Below are positions 43,924 through 52,845 of a stretch of 64,000 nucleotides of DNA, piece after piece. A program made the position numbers and the translations under genes. The notes beneath the pieces were generated by a model, which had not been told where the DNA came from, ran no database searches, and saw only the letters and a program-made list of their open reading frames with translations. The stretch spans positions 1 to 64,000 of the forward strand of contig CAZKHJ010000010.1 of assembly GCA_964552675.1 (NCBI GenBank), in the 5' to 3' direction. Within the stretch, counting starts at the first letter, position 1. Each line of letters begins with the position of its first letter. This DNA comes from Sulfurimicrobium sp964552675 (GTDB taxonomy: Bacteria; Pseudomonadota; Gammaproteobacteria; Burkholderiales; Sulfuricellaceae).

Positions 43924-44598
43924 ATGAATTTGAACGCAGAGACAGTGAGCGCATTCCTGCAGGAACATCCGGAATTTTTTGAAGACAAGCCCGGCTTGCT
44001 GGAAGCCATCGTGATTCCCCACCCCCACGGCGGACGGGCGATTTCCCTCGCCGAGCGACAGCAATTGCAGTTGCGCGAGAAAAACAAGCTGCTGGAAGAC
44101 AAATTGCGCGAATTGCTGCAATTTGGTGAAGAAAATGATGCGATCGGCGAAAAAGTTCACCGTTTCAGCCTGGCGCTGCTGTCCGCGCGCACGCTCGAAT
44201 CCTTGCTGCCCACCATCACACTCAGCCTGCGCGACGACTTCTCCGTGCCTCACGTAGCCCTGCGCGTCTGGGCTACGCCAGCACAGGCGACCGATCAGCC
44301 CGAATTTGCCGATGTCAGCGCCGACCTCAAAGCGCTGGCGGATGGCCTGATCCGCCCCTATTGCATCGCACAGGCTCCCTTCGAGGTGGCATCGTGGTTT
44401 GGCGAGGCCGCCGGGCTGCTGCAATCCTTCGCCGTCGTGGCACTACGCGCCGAGAATACTTTCGGTCTGCTGGTAATGGCCAGCGAGGATGCCCGGCGTT
44501 TTTACCCGGAAATGGGCACGCTTTATCTCAAGCGCATCGGTGAGCTGGTCAGCGTTGCCCTGATGCCCTACATCAGCGAGGACAAGGAAGCCGCCTGA
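43924..44598 (+). CDS. DUF484 family protein
   Basis: 224-residue GAF-like protein. The opening V-S-A-F-L-Q-E-H-P-E-F-F is the DUF484 hallmark. Always found between dapF and xerC; role unknown, perhaps linked to recombinase control. The stop overlaps the xerC start by one base. Confidence 0.92.
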   Translation: MNLNAETVSAFLQEHPEFFEDKPGLLEAIVIPHPHGGRAISLAERQQLQLREKNKLLEDKLRELLQFGEENDAIGEKVHRFSLALLSARTLESLLPTITLSLRDDFSVPHVALRVWATPAQATDQPEFADVSADLKALADGLIRPYCIAQAPFEVASWFGEAAGLLQSFAVVALRAENTFGLLVMASEDARRFYPEMGTLYLKRIGELVSVALMPYISEDKEAA

Positions 44599-45500
44599 TG
44601 ACCGGGGAGGGGGAGGGCAACGCCGCGCTGCTGGCGCGCTACCTCTCCCATCTCGAACATGAGCGCCGCCTGTCACCCCTGACCGGCGAGAACTACGCGC
44701 GCGACATTGGCGAACTGTTCCGGCTGGCGGGCGATGCCCCGCTGGCCGGGCTGCAACCCCCGCAAATTCGCCGTTTTATTGCCCAGCTCCATGCCCGGGG
44801 CCTGAGCAGCCGCACCCTGGCACGGATGCTTTCCGCCTGGCGCGGCTTTTATGGCTATCTCGGCCATGCCCATGGTTTCAGCCACAATCCCTGCAGTGGC
44901 CTCAAGGCTCCCAAGGCGGCAAAGACCCTGCCCCAGGCCCTTTCTCCCGAGCAGGCCGCACACCTGATGGAAGTGCCGCCAGACGACGCGCTCACACTGC
45001 GCGACCGGGCCATGCTGGAACTGCTTTACTCCTCTGGCCTGCGCCTGGCTGAACTGGTGGGCAGCAATCTGGGAGATTTCGACTTTGCCGCCGGGGAAGT
45101 GCGCGTCACCGGCAAGGGCAACAAGACACGCATCGTTCCGCTGGGACGGCTGGCAACGGAAGCCATTCAGGCCTGGCTGGAGCAGCGGGCGCTGCTGGCC
45201 CGTGCAGGGGAACAGGCATTGTTCGTGGGCAGGACAGGCCAGCGGCTTACCCCACGCGCGGTGCAGTTGCGGCTCAAGCAATGGGGCATCAAACTCGGCC
45301 TCAGCGCCAACATCCACCCTCATGTACTGCGCCATTCCTTCGCCAGCCACGTATTACAATCCAGCGGCGATTTGAGGGCGGTGCAGGAAATGCTGGGCCA
45401 CGCCAATATTTCTACTACTCAGGTTTATACCCATCTGGATTTTCAGCATCTGGCAAAAGTGTATGATGTTGCCCACCCTAGGGCGAAAAAGAAAAGCTGA
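44598..45500 (+). CDS. xerC: Tyrosine recombinase XerC
   Basis: 300-residue recombinase that, with XerD, resolves chromosome dimers at dif. Catalytic set visible: R149, K173, H242, R245, H268 and nucleophile Y277. The C-terminal 18 residues (Q-H-L-A-K-V-Y-D...) are repeated by a degenerate copy of the gene end 134 bases further on. Confidence 0.96.
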   Translation: MTGEGEGNAALLARYLSHLEHERRLSPLTGENYARDIGELFRLAGDAPLAGLQPPQIRRFIAQLHARGLSSRTLARMLSAWRGFYGYLGHAHGFSHNPCSGLKAPKAAKTLPQALSPEQAAHLMEVPPDDALTLRDRAMLELLYSSGLRLAELVGSNLGDFDFAAGEVRVTGKGNKTRIVPLGRLATEAIQAWLEQRALLARAGEQALFVGRTGQRLTPRAVQLRLKQWGIKLGLSANIHPHVLRHSFASHVLQSSGDLRAVQEMLGHANISTTQVYTHLDFQHLAKVYDVAHPRAKKKS

Positions 45501-45577
45501 TGGATTTTGGCTCCGGTATAACATTTGCTGCGCAAATGTTAGCCTGCACCGCAACAAGCCGCTACGCGGCGTGTTGT
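45501..45577. repeat. 77-base insert with two hairpins
   Basis: Between the real xerC end and its relic copy. It holds AACATTTGC-TGC-GCAAATGTT (45520-45540), a perfect stem, and CAACAAGCCGC-TAC-GCGGCGTGTTG (45552-45576), a stem with one mismatch. This looks like a small REP-like or miniature mobile element of unknown family. Confidence 0.5.
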
Positions 45578-45634
45578 CAGCATCTGGCCAAAGTCTACGA
45601 TGCTGCCCACCCCAGAGCCAGAAAGAAGCGTTAA
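45578..45634 (+). pseudogene. Relic 3' end of a second xerC
   Basis: 57 bases matching the last 57 bases of xerC (45444-45500) and ending in TAA instead of TGA. It would encode Q-H-L-A-K-V-Y-D-A-A-H-P-R-A-R-K-K-R. Differences are mostly at third codon positions (GCA/GCC, GTG/GTC, TAT/TAC), so the copy evolved as coding sequence before being cut off. It is a remnant, not a gene. Confidence 0.8.
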
Positions 45635-45650
45635 ACCTAGAAAAGCATTT

Positions 45651-45776
45651 GAACCGCAAAGACGCAAAGCAAAAACCATGCGTTACCACAACCTGCCCAG
45701 TCACTACAAGTGAATGAAAAATGGGTTGTGTCCTTGTTTTCTTCGCGCCTTCGCGCCTTCGCGTCTTTGCGGTTAA
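45651..45776. repeat. Inverted repeat of the GCAAAGACGC family, copy 2
   Basis: Left arm GAACCGCAAAGACGCAAAG (45651-45669) and right arm ending TTCGCGTCTTTGCGGTTA (to 45774), about 90 bases apart. The right arm starts with two tandem TTCGCGCC units followed by TTCGCGTC. The same arms occur at 10453-10516. Directly after the xerC relic; between the relic and the next gene no coding sequence is seen. Confidence 0.75.
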
Positions 45777-45794
45777 TGAACAGTGATTTTTAGG

Positions 45795-46400
45795 TTAAAG
45801 CGGTTTCCGCGCCACCAGGTCCACCAGCGCCGACATGCCGCTGTGACCCGGCCCTTCGCTGATGACGGAATCGTGCTCGCGCAGTTCGAGGATTTCCAGC
45901 GCAGCAAAATCCCGCCGCAGCACTTCGGCATCGTACAGGTTATCCACATTGGAAGGGCCGCCAGTGCGGTATTCCAGCTGTTTGGGGCGATAGCCCTGCA
46001 ACAGCAGCAAACCGCCCGGCTTGAGCGCACGCTGGATGGACTGATGCAGGGCGGGCCGTTCCTGCGAAGAGGCAAACTGGATGAAAATCGCCACGATTAC
46101 GTCGAAGCGGTTTTCACCCCAGTTCCAGGTATGCACATCCACCAGCTCGGCCTGCAGCGACACGCCGCGCGACTCGGCCAGCTTGCGCGATTTCTGCAAT
46201 CCCTTTTCGGAAAAATCGATTGCCAGCACATCCAGACCCTGTTCGGCCAGCCATACGCCATTGCGGCCTTCGCCATCGGCAACCGACAGGGCTGACAGAC
46301 CGGGGCTCAGGCGGGAAGCCTGCGAGGCCAGGAAGGCATTCGGGCTGGTGCCGTAGAAATAGCCTTCGCCGCCGAAGCGCTCGTTCCAGAAATCCTTCAT
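45795..46400 (-). CDS. Class I SAM-dependent methyltransferase (TehB-like)
   Basis: 201-residue methyltransferase with the V-A-D-G-E-G-R-N-G SAM motif at about residues 40-48 and the L-K-P-G-G-L-L-L-L-Q motif near 127. Similar to TehB-type enzymes, but the substrate is not known. Ends close to the repeat at 45.7 kb; the dsbC gene lies just upstream with a 3-base gap. Confidence 0.82.
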   Translation of the reverse strand: MKDFWNERFGGEGYFYGTSPNAFLASQASRLSPGLSALSVADGEGRNGVWLAEQGLDVLAIDFSEKGLQKSRKLAESRGVSLQAELVDVHTWNWGENRFDVIVAIFIQFASSQERPALHQSIQRALKPGGLLLLQGYRPKQLEYRTGGPSNVDNLYDAEVLRRDFAALEILELREHDSVISEGPGHSGMSALVDLVARKPL

Positions 46401-46403
46401 GCC

Positions 46404-47126
46404 TTACTTCCCGTTCTTGCTTTCCAGCATCTGCTCCAGCCTGGCGGCGGGAATCATCCCCGGCACGCGGCGGCCATCGGCGAAGATAATGGCAGGAGTG
46501 CCACTAATGCCCAGCTTCCTGCCCAGTTCGGCCGTTTTTGCCAGCGGGTTGTCGCAGTTGCCATCATTCTTGGGCAAGGTATTTTTCAGCATCCAGTCTT
46601 CCCAGGCCTTGGCTCGATCCGGCGCACACCAGATCTGCTTCGATTTCTTGCCGGCCTCGGGATGCAGCTGGTCGAGCGGATAGAGGAAAGTATAAACCGT
46701 GATGTCCTTCACATTGACCAGTTCCTGCTCGAATTTCTTGCAGTAAGGGCAGTCGGCATCGGCAAACACCGCGATCTTGCGGCTGCCGTTACCCTTCACC
46801 ACCTTGATGGCGGAATCCAGCGGCAGGGTGTCGAACTTCACTGCCGTCAGTTTCTGGAAACGCTCTTCGGTAAGATTTTTCTGGTTTTTCAGATCCAGCA
46901 CGGAACCCATGAAAAGATAGTTGGCCTTTTCGTCAACATAGGCCAGCTGCGGGCCTTCCAGTACCACTTCGTAGAGACCGGCGTAGGGCGTTTTCCCCAC
47001 CGACTGCACCTTGGTGCCGGGAAACTTGGCTTCGAGGGTGCTCCTGATTTCCGCCTCGCCAGCTTGGGCCGAGGCAGTCAACAGGGCAAGCAGGAGCGGG
47101 GCGGCAAGACGTTTGAGAGAGAACAT
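46404..47126 (-). CDS. dsbC: Thiol:disulfide interchange protein DsbC
   Basis: 240-residue periplasmic disulfide isomerase. Signal peptide 1-22, N-terminal dimerisation domain (about 23-85), thioredoxin domain with the C126-P-Y-C129 active site (E. coli has C-G-Y-C) and two further cysteines toward the C-terminus. Corrects wrong disulfides, kept reduced by DsbD. Confidence 0.93.
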   Translation of the reverse strand: MFSLKRLAAPLLLALLTASAQAGEAEIRSTLEAKFPGTKVQSVGKTPYAGLYEVVLEGPQLAYVDEKANYLFMGSVLDLKNQKNLTEERFQKLTAVKFDTLPLDSAIKVVKGNGSRKIAVFADADCPYCKKFEQELVNVKDITVYTFLYPLDQLHPEAGKKSKQIWCAPDRAKAWEDWMLKNTLPKNDGNCDNPLAKTAELGRKLGISGTPAIIFADGRRVPGMIPAARLEQMLESKNGK

Positions 47127-47170
47127 GGTTTTTCCTGGATTGGGGTTAAGTATTGAAGACTCGGCAGAGT

Positions 47171-48346
47171 TTACCCGAGTTCCCCGATGGCATGACGCAT
47201 CAGCCGGTTTTTCAGCCCGCCCAGATGATTGGTCAGGCTCAGGCCGGTATTGCGCAGGGTGCGCAGCAGGGGATCGGGGTTGTTGAACAGTTTTTGCAGC
47301 CCGTCGGTGACCAGCTGCATGGCAAGGATGTCCTCCTTGCGCGCGCGCTCATAGCGGCGCAGCAGGGAAAGATCGCCGCAGTCGCGCTGCGATTCACGCT
47401 GCGCCAGCACCTCGGCAAGCAGCTTCGCATCCTGGAAACCCAGGTTGACGCCCTGCCCGGCAAGGGGGTGGACATTATGCGCAGCATCGCCGATCAGGGC
47501 CACGCGCGGTTTGACCAGATGCTCCAGATTGAGCAGCCGGAGCGAAAAAGCCGCTGGCGGCGTGATCAGATCAAGTTTGCCGAGGGTATTTTTGCCTGCT
47601 TCCTGCACCCGGTGGCAGAACGCCGCCGGCTCCAGCGCCATCAGTTCCCGGGCCAGCGGCTCATCCGCCGACCAGACGATGGAAATGCGGTTTTCCGGCA
47701 GGGGCAGGTAGGCGAGGATGCCGTCTTCGCGAAACCACTGGTAAGCGCAATTGCGGTGCGGCTGCCCGGTTTCGAAATTGGCCACCACGCCGTCCTGGCG
47801 GTATTCGCGCGGATTGGCTTCGATCCCTGCCTGGGCTCGTACCCAGGATTCGCGCCCGTCGGCGCCGACCACCAGCTTGGCGCTCAAGGTGCGGCCATCG
47901 CGCAGGGTCAGGCTGGCTGCGTCCGTGTCAATGTGCAGCGCCGCACAGGCGGCGGGGCAGAAGAGTTCCAGGTTGGATTGCCCCTGCAATGCCCGCCACA
48001 AGCCATCCTGCATCAGGCGGCTTTCGGCGATGAAGGCCAGTTCGCCAACGCCGGCCTGATAGGCGGTAAAGTCCAGCCGCGCAGCCGGATCATCGCCCCA
48101 CACGTGCATCTCGTATACCGGCGCAATGCGGCCCTGCTCCAGACCACTCCAGACTCCCGCCTGGTCAAGAAAACGGGCATTGGCCGGGTTGATGGCATAG
48201 ATGCGGTTATCCCAGGAGCCATCCCGTGGCGGGGATGCGGGGGCGCGCCCCTCGACCAGCGCCAGCTTGAGTCCGCTATCCCTGAGCGCGGCGGCAAGCG
48301 ACGCGCCCACCAGGCCAGCACCGACAATGATCAGGTCAAAATCCAT
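47171..48346 (-). CDS. UbiF/UbiI-type flavin hydroxylase
   Basis: 391-residue FAD-dependent aromatic hydroxylase of ubiquinone synthesis. The N-terminal G-A-G-L-V-G and the G-D-A-A-H-N-V-H-P-L-A-G-Q-G-V-N-L-G segment near residue 288 are visible. The D-A-A-H form resembles UbiF/UbiI more than UbiH. Exact ring position cannot be assigned. The start overlaps the ubiH stop by 1 base. Confidence 0.88.
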   Translation of the reverse strand: MDFDLIIVGAGLVGASLAAALRDSGLKLALVEGRAPASPPRDGSWDNRIYAINPANARFLDQAGVWSGLEQGRIAPVYEMHVWGDDPAARLDFTAYQAGVGELAFIAESRLMQDGLWRALQGQSNLELFCPAACAALHIDTDAASLTLRDGRTLSAKLVVGADGRESWVRAQAGIEANPREYRQDGVVANFETGQPHRNCAYQWFREDGILAYLPLPENRISIVWSADEPLARELMALEPAAFCHRVQEAGKNTLGKLDLITPPAAFSLRLLNLEHLVKPRVALIGDAAHNVHPLAGQGVNLGFQDAKLLAEVLAQRESQRDCGDLSLLRRYERARKEDILAMQLVTDGLQKLFNNPDPLLRTLRNTGLSLTNHLGGLKNRLMRHAIGELG

Positions 48347-49527
48347 CAGCCTTTTGCTCCAAATATCATTTTGCGCGCAACCAGGCGCTTCGCCGCCGGC
48401 AACAGGTCCAGCGCGGCCAATGCCAGCCCGCGAGCGAGATTCACCCCGTGGTAATCGTTGGAGAACAGCCTGACCAGGAGATCGGTAAACAGGATGCTGC
48501 CGCCGGTATCGGGACCGCGCCCGTTACGGTAGCGCGCCAGCATGGCCGGATTGCCGATTTCGGCGCGGGGTACATTGATGATCTCCTCGCCCAGCTCCCA
48601 GGCATCGCGCAGGCCGAGGTTGAAGCCCTGGCCGGCAACCGGATGCATGGCCTGGGCGGCATTGCCGATCAGGGCCATGCGCTGCGCCGTGACCGGGCGC
48701 GCATATTTGAGGCTGAGAGGAAAGCTGGCGCGCTTGCCGGCATGGATAAACGCGCCCAGGCGATCGCCGAAACGCTCATGCGCCTGCTGCAGAAAAGCCG
48801 CCTCATCGAGGCCGAGCAGCATTTCGGCTTCCTCCGGCCGGACCGTCCACACCAGATCATAACCCTCGCCCGAAGGCAGCAGCGCCATCGGACCGTAGGG
48901 CGTGAAACGCTCGTAAGCGACATGAAGCTGCGGCTGTGCGACGGCAACATGGCAAATGATTGCCGTCTGATGATAATCCACCACATGGCGCGCCACACCC
49001 GGCACCTGGGCCAGGCTGCGGCCGCCGTCGGCAAGCACCAGCAGGCTGGCCGTCACTTCATGCTGCTGGCCACCGTGGGTGAATTCCGCCACACTGAATC
49101 CCGGGCTGGTTTGGACGCTGTTGACCCGCGCCCCGGTCAGGTAAAGGGGATTGGCCTTTAATAAAGCCTGATGCAGCGCCAGGTTAAGCGCGGAATAGTT
49201 GACCACGTAGCCCAGGGCATCCACGCCGCTTTCCGCCGCCGTAAGCACGGCACGCCCGAAGCCGCCACGCTGCGAGACATGGATGGTTTCGATCGGGGTT
49301 GCAAGATCGATGGCGCCCCACGCGCCCAGGCGCTGCAGCAGGATTTTCGCCCCATATGACAGGGCCAGGGCACGCGGATCGGCGGGGCGGGAAAAATCAC
49401 TGTTCGCCTCCAGCGCCATCACCGTGAGGCCGCTATCCTTCAGGGCCAGCGCCAGGGTAGCGCCAGCCGGGCCGCCCCCGACAATGAGCACGTCCACGTG
49501 GCTAGTGTAGTGTTGCACGCTAGTCAT
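48346..49527 (-). CDS. ubiH: 2-octaprenyl-6-methoxyphenol hydroxylase UbiH
   Basis: 393-residue FAD-dependent hydroxylase of ubiquinone synthesis. G-G-G-P-A-G at residues 17-22 binds FAD. The G-N-A-A-Q-A-M-H-P-V-A-G-Q-G-F-N-L-G segment carries the N-A-A-Q variant typical of UbiH. The pepP-ubiH pairing is also found in E. coli, which supports the call. Its start overlaps the pepP stop by 8 bases. Confidence 0.88.
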   Translation of the reverse strand: MTSVQHYTSHVDVLIVGGGPAGATLALALKDSGLTVMALEANSDFSRPADPRALALSYGAKILLQRLGAWGAIDLATPIETIHVSQRGGFGRAVLTAAESGVDALGYVVNYSALNLALHQALLKANPLYLTGARVNSVQTSPGFSVAEFTHGGQQHEVTASLLVLADGGRSLAQVPGVARHVVDYHQTAIICHVAVAQPQLHVAYERFTPYGPMALLPSGEGYDLVWTVRPEEAEMLLGLDEAAFLQQAHERFGDRLGAFIHAGKRASFPLSLKYARPVTAQRMALIGNAAQAMHPVAGQGFNLGLRDAWELGEEIINVPRAEIGNPAMLARYRNGRGPDTGGSILFTDLLVRLFSNDYHGVNLARGLALAALDLLPAAKRLVARKMIFGAKG

Positions 49528-50827
49528 GCTGTCCCACCAGCGCTTCGATTTCCGCCACCGTCCTGGGCACGCCGCCAGTCAGCACCTCGCAGCCGCCAGC
49601 CGTCACCACCACGTCGTCCTCGACGCGCACGCCGATATTCCAGAAATGCGCCGGCACGCCCTCGGCAGGGCGGATATAGCAGCCCGGCTCCACGGTCAAC
49701 GCCATGCCCGGCTTGAGTGGACGCCACTCGCCGCCCTGCTTGTATTCGCCCACGTCATGCACGTCCATCCCCAGCCAGTGGCCGGTGCGGTGCATGTAGA
49801 ACTGCTTATAGCTTTCTGTTTCCAATACTTCATCCAGGCTGCCATGACACAGGCCGAAGTCGATGAAGCCCTGGGCCAGTACCCTCAGCGCGGCCTCATG
49901 CGGTTCATTCCAGTGGTTTCCCGGTTTCACGTGGAACATGGCCGCCGCCTGGGCAGCCAGCACCAGCTCGTAAACATCTTTTTGCGCCGCGCTGAATTTG
50001 CCGCTGACCGGAAAAGTGCGGGTGATGTCGGCGGCGTAGCCATCCAGTTCGCAGCCGGCATCAATCAACACCAGCTCGCCCGCCCTGAGCGGCGCATCGT
50101 TGAATACGTAATGCAGCACGCAAGCGTTGGCGCCACCGGCCACGATGGAGGAGTAGGCCGGCGCCTGGGCGCCGTGGCGGCGGAATTCATGCAGCAGTTC
50201 GGCTTCCAGCTGGTATTCGGTCACCCCCGGGCGGGTGCCACGCATCGCGCGCACGTGCGCGGCGGCTGAAATCTCCGCAGCACGGCACATGGTGGCAATT
50301 TCGCCCCTATCCTTGATCAGGCGCATCTCATCCAGCAGGGCACGCACATCCTGGATCGAACCGGGTGCGGTGATGCCGCTCCGGACCTTTTCACGCACAC
50401 TGTTGAGCCAGCTCACGGCACGGGCATCCCAGGCGCTGTCAGCGCCGAGGTGAAAAAACAGGCTGGGCTGATCGGCCAGCAACCCGGGCAATATTTCGTC
50501 AAGCTGCGCGATGGGGTGCGCGTCATCGAAACCAAAAACTTTCTTCGCGCCATCCGGTCCATGACGGAAACCATCCCAGATTTCCCGTTCCGGATGCTTG
50601 TCGCGGCAGAACAGGAGGCTCTTGGGCTCCGGCCCGGCTACCAGCACCAGCACCGCCTCCGGCTCGGTGAAGCCGGTCAGGTAGTGAAAATAGCTGTCGA
50701 AGCGGTAGGAATAATGACTGTCGCGGTTGCGCAGCCGCTCCGGCGCGGTAGGGATGACCGCGACTCCGGCCTGCATGGCCTCTGCCAGGCGCTGGCGGCG
50801 TTGCTGGTATACTTGGACGTTGCTCAT
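49520..50827 (-). CDS. pepP: Xaa-Pro aminopeptidase PepP
   Basis: 435-residue metallopeptidase that removes N-terminal residues before proline. Metal ligands visible: I-D-A-G-C-E and D-I-T-R-T-F (aspartates), H-W-L-G-M-D-V-H-D (His), T-V-E-P-G (Glu) and V-R-V-E-D-D (Glu). The ATG at 50827 is chosen; a longer frame would run through the divergent rlpA gene and is spurious. Confidence 0.94.
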   Translation of the reverse strand: MSNVQVYQQRRQRLAEAMQAGVAVIPTAPERLRNRDSHYSYRFDSYFHYLTGFTEPEAVLVLVAGPEPKSLLFCRDKHPEREIWDGFRHGPDGAKKVFGFDDAHPIAQLDEILPGLLADQPSLFFHLGADSAWDARAVSWLNSVREKVRSGITAPGSIQDVRALLDEMRLIKDRGEIATMCRAAEISAAAHVRAMRGTRPGVTEYQLEAELLHEFRRHGAQAPAYSSIVAGGANACVLHYVFNDAPLRAGELVLIDAGCELDGYAADITRTFPVSGKFSAAQKDVYELVLAAQAAAMFHVKPGNHWNEPHEAALRVLAQGFIDFGLCHGSLDEVLETESYKQFYMHRTGHWLGMDVHDVGEYKQGGEWRPLKPGMALTVEPGCYIRPAEGVPAHFWNIGVRVEDDVVVTAGGCEVLTGGVPRTVAEIEALVGQHD

Positions 50828-50884
50828 GAAACCGATTTGTATAGAATTTGCACGATTATTCAGTATTTGGCAGGCAAAAGCAAA

Positions 50885-51844
50885 ATGACTCTTTTTCACA
50901 GGATAGGTTTCCTTCTCGCCACCGGCGCGGCACTCCAGCTGGCCGGCTGTTCCTCGGCTCCGCCGCGCACCGAGAAGCCCGCACCGGTTGCCAGCAAGCC
51001 GGCCAAGGGCGGGGGAGGCTACTACCTCGACGATGGTCCGGGCGACAATCCGCCCGCCAACCTCGAAGCCATCCCGGATGCCGAACCCAAAGCCGAACCG
51101 CTGCACAAATTCGCCAACCGCCCCTACACCGTGCTGGGGCAAACCTATACCCCGGCCACCCAGCTGGAGCCCTACCGGACACGCGGCATCGCCTCCTGGT
51201 ATGGGCGCCGCTACCACGGCCAGAAGACGGCCATCGGCGAACCCTACGACATGTACGCCATGACCGCCGCCCATCCCACCCTGCCCCTCCCCAGCTATGC
51301 GCGCATCACCAACACCAGCAACGGCAAGTCCGTGGTGGTGCGGGTCAATGACCGCGGCCCCTTTCACAGCAACCGCCTGATCGATCTGTCCTACACCGCA
51401 GCCTGGAAACTGGGCGTGCTGGGCGGCGGCACCAACCAGGTAGAGGTCGAAAGCATCACCGATCCCGGCAACTACCCCCTCGCGGCAAAACCCGCCGCAC
51501 CGGCCCCCGAAACCAGGCCCTTGCCGGCGCCACCCATCGCAAGCGCCACGCCCCTTGCCCCCCCGGCAGAAACGCCCTCCACCGCGCCGGCAGTTCCACC
51601 CGCCACCGGAGCCGAGGGCAGCGTCTTCCTGCAATTGGGCGCCTTCAGCTCGCGCGAGAACGCCGAGAACTTCAGCAGCAAAATGAAGCTGGGACTGGGG
51701 CAGCTGGTGGAAAAACTGCACATCCAGGATGCCGGCGGCCTGTTCCGCGTCCGCCTGGGGCCTTACGCCAGCCGCGCGGAAGCGGGCCAGATTGCCACCC
51801 GGATCGGCCAGGCAGCGAGCATTCCGGCGGTGATTGCGCGCTGA
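50885..51844 (+). CDS. rlpA: Septal ring lytic transglycosylase RlpA
   Basis: 319-residue lipoprotein. Lipobox L-A-G-C at C22, double-psi beta-barrel domain (about 98-195) with A-S-W-Y-G and V-N-D-R-G-P-F, a proline-rich linker (205-240) and a SPOR domain (about 242-319) that binds denuded septal glycan. Cuts glycan strands at the division septum. In related genomes it is normally next to dacA; here 3.8 kb separates them. Confidence 0.93.
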   Translation: MTLFHRIGFLLATGAALQLAGCSSAPPRTEKPAPVASKPAKGGGGYYLDDGPGDNPPANLEAIPDAEPKAEPLHKFANRPYTVLGQTYTPATQLEPYRTRGIASWYGRRYHGQKTAIGEPYDMYAMTAAHPTLPLPSYARITNTSNGKSVVVRVNDRGPFHSNRLIDLSYTAAWKLGVLGGGTNQVEVESITDPGNYPLAAKPAAPAPETRPLPAPPIASATPLAPPAETPSTAPAVPPATGAEGSVFLQLGAFSSRENAENFSSKMKLGLGQLVEKLHIQDAGGLFRVRLGPYASRAEAGQIATRIGQAASIPAVIAR

Positions 51845-51868
51845 GATGAACCATCGCCCGGAAAGCGC

Positions 51869-52843
51869 ATGAGTTACCAACCGCCTTTTTCCATTACCCC
51901 GGCGATATTGCAAAGTGTGGCGGATATTTGCCAGTTGCTGGGCAGGTGGTCAGTGACAGGCGAAACCGCGCTGTCGCCTCATTTGCGCCGCAACAATCGC
52001 ATTCGCACGATTCAGGCTTCCCTGGCCATCGAGAACAACACGCTCAGCCTGGAGCAGGTGACGGCAGTTATCGAAGGCAAGCGCGTGCTGGGCTTGCCGC
52101 GCGAAATTCAGGAAGTGCGGAACGCCTTTACTGCTTACGAGCATCTTGCGAACTGGCGGTCAGACAGGGCGGACGACCTGCTGGCCGCGCATGGAATGCT
52201 GATGGCGGGGCTGGCTGACGATGCCGGCTCCTTCCGCGCGGGAGGCGTGGGCATTTATCGCGGCCGGGAACTGGTTCACATGGCACCACCTCCCAGCCGT
52301 GTGTCTGAGCTGATGGCGGACCTGCTTGCCTGGGTGGCGCGTGCCGATGTTCACCCCCTGATCACCAGCAGCGTCTTCCATTACGAATTCGAATTCATTC
52401 ACCCCTTTTCCGATGGCAACGGGCGCATGGGGCGGCTGTGGCAGACCTTGATGCTGAGTGAATGGCAAACCCTGCTGGCTTATTTGCCGGTCGAGACGGT
52501 GATACGTGATCGGCAGGCAGATTATTACCAGGCTCTGGGCGAAGCCGACGCCGCTGCCGACGCCACGCCATTTGTCGGCTTCATGCTGCAAGCCTTACTC
52601 GCGGCGATGCGGGAAGCAATGACACAAACAGGCTCGGAGAAAAGTTCGGAGAAAAGTTCGGAGAAAAGTTCGGAGAAAATACTCGCCTGCCTGCGCCTGA
52701 CACCGAATCTGCCGGCAAGAGACATCGCCCTGCAACTGGATATAAGTCCGCGCGCGGTGGAAAAACAGCTTGCCGCACTCAAGAAGGCGGGACGCCTGCG
52801 CCGGGTTGGGGCGGCCAAGGGCGGGCATTGGGAGGTGTTGTAA
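51869..52843 (+). CDS. Fic-domain protein with N-terminal inhibitory helix and winged helix
   Basis: 324-residue Fic protein. Fic motif H-P-F-S-D-G-N-G-R at 178-186, so AMP-transferring activity is likely. The inhibitory motif S-x-x-x-E-N is at S51-E55-N56, placing it in the class with an N-terminal inhibitory helix. A C-terminal winged helix (about 270-324) suggests DNA binding. Between them are four copies of a 12-base repeat encoding S-E-K-S units. Target unknown. It converges with an XRE regulator. Confidence 0.9.
   Translation: MSYQPPFSITPAILQSVADICQLLGRWSVTGETALSPHLRRNNRIRTIQASLAIENNTLSLEQVTAVIEGKRVLGLPREIQEVRNAFTAYEHLANWRSDRADDLLAAHGMLMAGLADDAGSFRAGGVGIYRGRELVHMAPPPSRVSELMADLLAWVARADVHPLITSSVFHYEFEFIHPFSDGNGRMGRLWQTLMLSEWQTLLAYLPVETVIRDRQADYYQALGEADAAADATPFVGFMLQALLAAMREAMTQTGSEKSSEKSSEKSSEKILACLRLTPNLPARDIALQLDISPRAVEKQLAALKKAGRLRRVGAAKGGHWEVL
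52634..52681 (+). repeat. 12-base tandem repeat inside the Fic gene
   Basis: Four tandem copies of TCGGAGAAAAGT (the last ends ATA), encoding S-E-K-S. A unit of four codons keeps frame, so copy-number change would only alter the linker between the Fic and winged-helix parts. Confidence 0.9.
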
Positions 52844-52845
52844 AT

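Noticed and set aside
47153..48454. 433-residue open frame opposite the UbiF/UbiI-type gene
   Set aside because: Antisense shadow; the minus-strand hydroxylase is well supported.
50828..51913. Upstream extension of the pepP frame to 797 residues
   Set aside because: It is antisense to rlpA and not aminopeptidase-like.
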